A stretch of DNA of 64,000 bases, taken from Myotis daubentonii. Its lineage: Eukaryota > Chordata > Mammalia > Chiroptera > Vespertilionidae. The notes below the pieces were generated by a model. It had not been told where the DNA came from. It did no database searches and was given only the letters and a program-made list of their open reading frames with translations. A program made the translations under genes and the position numbers. Below, piece by piece: positions 57,780-64,000 of this stretch (within the stretch, counting starts at the first letter, position 1; every line of letters starts with the position of its first letter). The stretch lies in contig NC_081861.1 in the NCBI RefSeq assembly GCF_963259705.1, positions 111,072,102 through 111,136,101 of the forward strand, read 5' to 3'.

Positions 57780-58455
57780 CTGATAGTTGTGCGAATTCCC
57801 AAGCCTCCACCTTCCAGGTCTGCGCACAGTCTCCTCGCGCAGTTTCCGCGCGCCCACTCACCCCTGGCACCAAGCAGCCAGCAGATTGGCAAAGTCCAAG
57901 GCTGCTCCTTTACATCCAGTCCAGCTATGGGCTCATTTTTCGCATTCCCTTCTGCCAGCAGCCCTGTGGGGCCCCTTCCCCACTCGCGGGTCACGCTGGT
58001 CCCAAAGGCTGCGGACTCTGTGGGGCGCAAATTCCGCCCCGCGCGCGCACGCGAGCTAGGTCCTCCCTCCAACCCGAACTGCAAACTGCACCTTTTGGGG
58101 ATGTCCAACCTTTCCGTGAGAAGAAGCAGTGCTCCTCTGAGTTCAGGCAGTCACGCTGTTTGAAATCCCTTGTTTCCAGGTTAGTAGCTGGTCTCTGGAT
58201 GCCGGCAACAGCTACCCAAGATGGTGCAGTCTCCCCTGCTAAGCTGGCGCACCAGGGGAGGCTTCAGCTGCAGTCTCCAACCGTCCTTTTTTTTTTTCCT
58301 GGGGGTTCTCGGTTTTTCCTAGCTGCAGACAGTCTCTCAGCTGAAAATCCTCTGCCTATTCGGGCTGAATGTTACCCGTTTCAGCTGCTCACCCTTATCT
58401 GCTCCAGGACAAGGCACAGGACACATCTGCTTATACCTCCGCCATTTTCCCTACT
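57780..58455 (-). promoter_or_regulatory. CpG-rich L1 5'UTR (presumed internal promoter)
   Basis: The first several hundred bases of the antisense L1 are GC-rich with clustered CpG (for example 'cgcgcgcgcacgcgagc' near 58042-58055). This is where L1 internal promoters lie. A YY1-like AAAATGGCGG sits at the very 5' end, as in primate L1. Function is inferred from the family. Confidence 0.5.
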
Positions 58456-58468
58456 ATTATATATTATT

Positions 58469-58630
58469 ATAGCTAACCCCATGTAGAAATTTTCAGGTTT
58501 TTTTTATTTTTTTTTTTATTTTTTTTTTTTCTTTGCTATGTATTACTTTCAGGTTACAAAGTAGTGCCCCATTATCCCTTAAAGATTTTTTTCTATAGAG
58601 CAATGATAAGTCTGAGAATTTGTTAGTCAT
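58469..58630. other. T-rich sequence between two antisense L1s
   Basis: Contains poly(T)-rich tracts at 58498-58532 and separates the L1 ending at 58468 from the next. No gene. The tract may be the tail of a small unidentified antisense retroposed fragment. Confidence 0.4.
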
Positions 58631-58910
58631 CTTTTTTTTTATTTTTTTATTGCTTAAAATATTACAAAGGGTATTACATATGTATCCATTTTATCCCCCC
58701 GCCCTAGACAGTCCCCTAGCCTCCCCTATCCCCCAGTGTCTTATGTCCATTGGTTATGCTTATATGCATGCATACAAGTCCTTTAGTTGATCTCTTACCC
58801 CCCTACCTCCTGCCCCCCAACCCTCCCCGGCCTTCCCGCTGCAGTTTGACAATCTGTTTGAGGCAGCTCTGCCTCTGTATCTATTATTGTTCAAAAGTTT
58901 AGAATGGTCT

Positions 58911-61900
58911 CTATTGTCCATGAATGAGTGAGATCATGTGGTATTTTTCCTTTATTGACTGGCTTATTTCACTTAGCATAATGCTCTCCAGTTCCATCCA
59001 TGCCGTTGCAAATGGTAAGAGTTCCTTCCTTTTTAGAGCAGCATAGTATTCCATCGTGTAGATGTACCACAGTTTTCTAATCCATTCATCTACTGATGGG
59101 CACTTAGGCTGTTTCCAGATCTTAGCTATGGTGAATTGTGCTGCTATGAACATAGGGGTGCATGTATCCTTTCTGATTGGTGTTTCTGGTTTCTTGGGAT
59201 ATATTCCTAGAAGTGGGATCACAGGGTCAAATGGGAGTTCCATTTTCAGTTTTTTAAGGAAACTCCATACTGTCTTCCATAGTGGCTGCACCAGTCTGCA
59301 TTCCCACCAGCAGTGCACAAGTGTTCCTTTTTCTCCACATCCTCTCCAGCACTTGTCGTTTGTTGATTTGTTGATGATAGCCAGTCTGACAGGTGTGAGA
59401 TGGTACCTCATTGCTGTTTTGATTTGCATCTCTCAGATGATTAGTGACTTTGAGCATGTTTTCATATGTCTCTTGGCTTTCTGATTGTCCTCTTTTGAAA
59501 GGTGTCTATTTAGGTCCTTTGCCCATTTTTTGATTGGATTGTTTATCTTTCTTTTGTTAAGTTGTATGAGTTCCCTATAAATTTTGGAGATTAGGCCCTT
59601 ATCAGATATGTCATTGGCAAATATGTTTTCCCACACAGTGGGTTTTCTCGTTGTTTTGTTGATGGTTTCTTTTGCTGTGCAGAAGCTTTTTATTTTGATG
59701 TAGTCCCATTTGTTCATTTTTTCTTTAGTTTCAAGTGCCCTAGGAGCTGTATCAATGAAGAAATTGCTTCGGCATATGTCTGAGATTTTGTTGCCTTTGG
59801 ATTCTTCTAGAATTTTTATGGTTTCCCGTCGTACATTTAAGTCCTTTATCCATTTTGAGTTTATTTTTGTGTATGGTGTAAGTTGGTGGTCTAGTTTCAT
59901 TTTCTTGCATATATCTGTCCAATTTTCCCAGCACCATTTATTGAAGAGACTATCTTGGCTCCATTGTATGTTCTTGCCTCCTTTGTCAAATATTAATTGA
60001 GCATATTGGTTCGGGCCGATTTCTGGGCTCTCTATTCTATTCCATTGATCTATATGCCTATTCTTGTGCCAGTACCAGGCAGTTTTGAGAACAGTGGCTT
60101 TGTAATACAACTTGATATCTGGTATTGAGATCCCACCTACTTTGTTCTTTTTCAGGATTGCTGCAGCTATTCGGGGTCTTTTTTTATTCCAGATGAATTT
60201 TTGGAGAGTTCGTTCTAGATCTCTGAAGTATGCCGTTGGTATTTTAAGGGGAAGTGCGTTGAATTTATAGATTGCTTTGGGTAGTATGGACATTTTAATG
60301 ATGTTGATTCTACCAATCCATGAACACGGTATGTTCTTCCATCTGTTTATGTCTTCCTCTATATCTTTTTTCAACGTCCTGTAGTTTTCTGAGTAGAGGT
60401 CTTTTACCTCTTTAGTTAAGTTTATTCCTAAGTAGCTTAATTTTTTTGGTGCAATGGTAAACGGGATTGTTTTTATAATCTCTCTTTCTGAAAGTTCACT
60501 ATTGGTGTATAGAAATGCCTCAGATTTCTTGGGGTTAATTTTGTATCCTGCTACATTGCCAAATTCATGTATTAAGTTTAGTAGGTTTTTGATGGAATCT
60601 CTAGGGTTTTGTATGTATAATATCATGTCGTCTGCAAATAAGGACAGTTTTACTTCCTCTTTTCCAATTTGGATGCCTTTTATTTCTTCTTCTTGCCGAA
60701 TTGCAATGGCTAACACTTCCAGTACTATGTTGAACAGGAGTGGTGAGAGGGGGCATCCCTGTCTTGTTCCTGTTCTCAGGGGAAATGGTGTTAGTTTTTG
60801 TCCATTGAGTATGATGTTGGCTGTGGGCCTGTCATATATGGCTTTTATTATGTTGAGGTATGATCCTTCTACTCCCACCTTGCAGAGAGTTTTTATCAAA
60901 ACTGGGTGTTGAATTTTGTCAAATGCTTTTTCTGCATCGATTGATAAGACCATGTGGTTTTTTTCTTTCAATTTGTTTATGTGATGTATCACGTTTATTG
61001 ATTTGCGGATATTGTACCATCCTTGCATCACTGGGATAAATCCTACTTGGTCATGGTGTATGATCTTTCTGATGTACTGCTGGATCCGATTTGCTAAGAT
61101 TTTGTTGAGGATTTTGGCATCTATGTTCATGAGGGATATTGGCCTGTAATTCTCTTTCATTGTGTTGTCTTTACCTGGTTTTGGTATTAGGGTGATGCTG
61201 GCTTCATAGAATGAGCTTGGAAGTGTTCCTTCCTCTTGAATTTTTTGTAGTAGTCTGAGGAGGATAGGTTTTAGTTCTTCCTTGAATGTTTGGTAAAACT
61301 CCCCTGTGAAGCCGTCTGGTCCTGGGCTTTTGTTTGATGGAAGCTTTTTGATGACTGCTTCAATTTCTTCCATAGTTATTGGCCTGTTGAGATTTTTAGA
61401 TTCTTCCTGATTGAGTTTTGGAATGTTGTATTTTTCTAGGAATTTGTCCATTTCCTCCATGTTGTCTAGTTTGTTGGAGTAGAGCTGTCCATAGTATTTT
61501 TTAACAATCATTTGTATTTCTGTGGGGTCTGTTGTTATTTCGCCTCTATCGTTTCTGATTTTATTTATTTGGGTCCTCTCTCTCTGCTTCTTGGTGAGTC
61601 TGGCTAGAGGTTTGTCAATCTTGTTTATCCTTTCAAAGAACCAGCTCTTGGTTTCGTTGATTTTCTGTATTGTTTTTTTTGTTCTCTATGTCATTTATTT
61701 CTGCTCTAATCTTTATTATCTCCTTCCTTCTGCTCACTCTGGGGTTTTCTTGTTGCTCTCTTTCTAATTCTTTGAGTTGTAGAGTTAGATGATTTACTAC
61801 CATTTTTTCTTGTTTTTTGAGATAGGCCTGTAGAGCTATAAACTTCCCTCTCAGGACTGCTTTCATTGCATCCCATAGGTTTTGGATTGTTGTGTTTTCA

Positions 61901-62733
61901 TTGTCATTAGTTTCCAGGATGTTTTTAATTTCTTCTTTGATCTCATTGGTAACCCAATCAATATTTAATAGCATGCTATTCAGCTTCCAGGTGTTTGAGT
62001 ATTTTGGGTTGTTTTTATTGTAGTTTATTTCTAGTATTATGCCATCGTGGTCTGCGAAGATGCTTTTTATGATTTCAATCTTCTTGAATTTGGGGATACT
62101 TTGCTTGTGACCCAATATGTGGTCTATTTTTGAAGATGTCCCATGAGCACCTGAGAAGAACGTATATTCCCTGGCTTTGGGGTGAAGTGTTCTGAAGATG
62201 TCTATTAAGTCCATCTGATCTAGTGAGTCATTTAGGATTGCTGTATCTTTGCTGATTGTTTGTCTATAGGACTTATCCAGTGCTGTCAATGGTGTATTAA
62301 AGTCCCCTACTATGATTGTATTGTTGTCGATCTCTCCTTTGATATCTTCCAGGAGTTTTTTTATGAATTTGGGTGCTCCTACATTGGGTGCATATATGTT
62401 TACCAGGGCTATATCTTCTTGTTGTATTGATCCCTTTAGTATTATGAAGTGGCCTTCCTTATCTCTTGTTAAGGCCTTCACTTTGAGGTCTATTTTGTCC
62501 GATATAAGTATTGCTACCCCAGCTTTCTTTTCCTTTCCATTTGCCTGAAAGATATTTTTCCATCCTTTCACTTTCAGTCTGTGTGAGTCCCTTCTAATGA
62601 GGTGGGTTTCTTGTAGACAGCAGATGTATGGGTCATGTTTTTTTATCCATCCAGCCACTCGATGTCTATTGGTTGGAGCATTTAGTCCGTTTACGTTTAA
62701 AGTTATTATTGAAAGGTACTTGTTTGTAGCCAT
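58911..62733 (-). pseudogene. L1 ORF2 with one frameshift and one nonsense codon
   Basis: The endonuclease (62733-61633) keeps the catalytic blocks [31 protein letters not shown] and ADHDG. A frameshift in an A-run near 61670-61680 follows. The reverse transcriptase frame (61511-59433) has [34 protein letters not shown] and FADDMILY near 60640-60615. A TGA replaces an arginine at 59433-59435, after which the same frame continues for 172 codons through the cysteine-rich block to the natural end at 58911. It is the least damaged ORF2 in the window apart from these two lesions. Confidence 0.95.
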
Positions 62734-62788
62734 TTCTTTTTGTGTGTGTGTGTGGCTGTTTTCTTTCTGAGCTTTTTATTTCTTCTTT

Positions 62789-63679
62789 TTATACCAGTCC
62801 CTTTAGCATTCCTTGCATTGCTGGCTTGGTGGTGACAAACTCCCTTAGCCTTTTTTTGTCTGTGAAGCTTCTTATTTCCCCTTCAAGTTTGAATGATAGC
62901 CTTGCTGGATAGAGTATTCTTGGATTCAGTCCTTTGCTTTGCATCACTTTGTAAATTTCAGTCCATTCTTTTCTGGCCTGATGTGTTTCTGTTGAGAAAT
63001 CATTTGACAGTCTAATGGGAGATTCCTTGTATGTAACTTTCCGTCTCTCTCTTGCAGCCTGTAAGATTCTCTCTTTGTCCTGAACATTTGCCATGGTGAT
63101 TATGATGTGTCTTGGTGTGGGTCTTTTCGGGTTCACCTTGTATGGGACTCTCTGGGCTTGTGTGACTTTTTTCTTCCCCACCTCAGGAAAGTTTTCTGAT
63201 ATTATTTCTTCGAATAGGTTTTCTAATCCTTGTTCATCTTTCTGTTGTTCTGGTACTCCTATTATTCGTATGTTGTTTCGTTTCATGTTGTCCCAAAGCT
63301 CCCTTAGGCTCTCCTCCTGTCTTTTAATTTTTTTCTCCAATTGCAGTACATTTTCGGTTTGTTTTGCTTCCTTGTCTTCTAATTCACGAATTCGGTCCTC
63401 CGCTTCTCCTAGTCTACTGTTGATACTTTCAATGGAGTTTTTCATTGCAGCTATATCACTCTTCATTTCTTCTTGGGTCTTACTTAAGTTGTTGATTTTT
63501 TCATCTGTTTCTTCTTGCTTCTTGCAGTGGTTGTCGATTTTTCCCTCCATCCGGTTTCTGCACTCTAGGACCCTTATTCTGAATTCTTTTTCTGTCATGT
63601 TGCATGCCTCTGTATTACTTAGCTGCTTTTCTGGAGAGTCCTCCTTCTCTTTCCTTTGGGGGTTTCTTTGTCTACCCAT
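62789..63679 (-). CDS. L1 ORF1 protein, intact, 296 residues
   Basis: The start MGRQRNPQRKEKEDS at 63679 matches the other young copies. Coiled coil at about residues 45-125 (IDNHCKKQEETDEKINNLSK, EEMKSDIAAMKNSIESINSR), then RRM (RPTPRHIIITMANVQDKERI), then C-terminal domain (ARLSFKLEGEIRSFTDKKRL). Full length with no interruption, so it could still make an RNA-binding protein if transcribed. It lacks the two-heptad duplication of the copy at 38684. ORF2 of the same element is broken, so the element is not autonomous. Confidence 0.92.
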   Translation of the reverse strand: MGRQRNPQRKEKEDSPEKQLSNTEACNMTEKEFRIRVLECRNRMEGKIDNHCKKQEETDEKINNLSKTQEEMKSDIAAMKNSIESINSRLGEAEDRIRELEDKEAKQTENVLQLEKKIKRQEESLRELWDNMKRNNIRIIGVPEQQKDEQGLENLFEEIISENFPEVGKKKVTQAQRVPYKVNPKRPTPRHIIITMANVQDKERILQAARERRKVTYKESPIRLSNDFSTETHQARKEWTEIYKVMQSKGLNPRILYPARLSFKLEGEIRSFTDKKRLREFVTTKPAMQGMLKGLV

Positions 63680-64000
63680 GTTTGATCTCACTGACATATC
63701 TAGACGTTGAGTCGTTCAGTGGCTGCTCCCTGGGTGGCAGTGACTCCTTGGTCTGTGGTTGCTCTTCGGGCGGTTGCGGTAGCTGCTGCTCTTCAGTTGG
63801 CAGCAGGTCCTCTGGTGGGTGCTGTTCACAGCTGTGGTGGCTCTTCTGGCTGGTGGGGCGAGGTTTCACGTACAGCTGCTGTTCCTCAGCAGAGGATGTG
63901 GTGCTCAGGAGGTTGCTGTTGCTTGGATCTGCTGCATTGATTTAAAGGCACAAAATACAACACAACAAGGCACCACGTACCATGCACTATACACAAATAT

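Larger units (their letters stand above)
51452..58455 (-). mobile_element. Full-length L1, antisense, 7.0 kb, distinct subfamily
   Basis: On the minus strand it begins AGTAGGGAAAATGGCGGAGG at 58455 and has a long GC-rich 5'UTR, ORF1 (56541 to 55614), ORF2 (55563 to about 51865) and a 3'UTR ending in an A/TAA-rich tail. An imperfect 13-bp TSD flanks it: ATTATATACTATT at 51439-51451 and ATTATATATTATT at 58456-58468. The ORF1 sequence and 5'UTR differ clearly from the L1s at 29413, 36751 and 58631. Confidence 0.93.
58631..64000 (-). mobile_element. L1, antisense, young subfamily, 5' end beyond the window
   Basis: Poly(T) at 58631 marks the 3' tail, then 3'UTR, ORF2 (62733 to 58911), a short CA spacer, ORF1 (63679 to 62789) and part of the 5'UTR up to the end of the window. 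The 5'UTR sequence ('gcagatccaagcaac', 'ttgttgtgttgtattttg' on minus) matches the L1s at 29413 and 36751. Confidence 0.95.

Noticed and set aside
57450..58163. Host protein-coding gene on the plus strand
   Set aside because: It overlaps the CpG-rich 5'UTR of a full-length antisense L1 and has no recognisable domain. Kept only as a speculative antisense ORF finding.
51865..62733. Reverse transcriptase frames as a possible retron or group II intron system
   Set aside because: Domain order, endonuclease at the N-terminus and cysteine-rich C-terminus are those of L1 ORF2 in a mammalian repeat setting.

Overview
This window is mammalian nuclear DNA, almost certainly from a vespertilionid (vesper) bat. 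The evidence is the repeat content: tRNA-derived Ves SINEs with clean target-site duplications (TSDs), HeliBat-type Helitrons with 5'-TC and CTAG-3' ends, SPIN-type and other non-autonomous hAT transposons, and bat-type L1 elements. Most of the 64 kb is layered transposable elements. There is no bacterial, phage or CRISPR content.

Two host-derived coding sequences stand out. On the minus strand at 33911-34282 is an intact 123-codon intronless reading frame. I identify it as H2AP (H2A.P, formerly HYPM/CXorf27), a short, divergent histone H2A variant that is X-linked and testis-expressed in placental mammals. This suggests, as inference, that the window is X-chromosomal, which would fit the high L1 density. 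At 19762-21881 is a processed pseudogene of SEPHS2, the selenoprotein selenophosphate synthetase. It keeps the in-frame selenocysteine UGA and a decayed SECIS-like 3'UTR, but carries a nonsense codon and several frameshifts.

Layout. 1-3235: a decayed class I-like endogenous retrovirus (LTR 3' end, primer-binding site, protease and reverse transcriptase remnants) split by a Ves SINE. 3240-5640: a degenerate ~60-bp minisatellite. 7390-7600: a small hAT element. 8030-9435: a MaLR-type LTR split by an L1. 10300-19600: old antisense L1s interrupted by SINEs, a SPIN element, a Helitron encoding the end of a PIF1-like helicase, and ancient DNA transposons. 19762-22104: the SEPHS2 retrocopy with a SINE in its tail. 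22974-26612: three L1 fragments, one a twin-priming inversion. 29413-33132: an L1 lacking its 3' half. 33133-35760: mostly unique sequence with H2AP. 36368-36678: a SPIN copy. 36751-43775: a full-length sense L1 with intact ORF1. 44813-45025: another SPIN. 46825-48457: two Helitrons abutting exactly, the second with an internal GC-rich minisatellite. 48990-50432: further Helitron and MIR sequence. 51452-58455: a full-length antisense L1. 58631-64000: another antisense L1 with intact ORF1 that runs off the window.

The main biological interest is the H2AP locus in an L1-dense setting, the SEPHS2 retrocopy, several DNA-transposon classes characteristic of vesper bats, and L1 ORF1 coiled coils that vary by whole heptads. 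All family assignments were made by eye. No similarity search was run.
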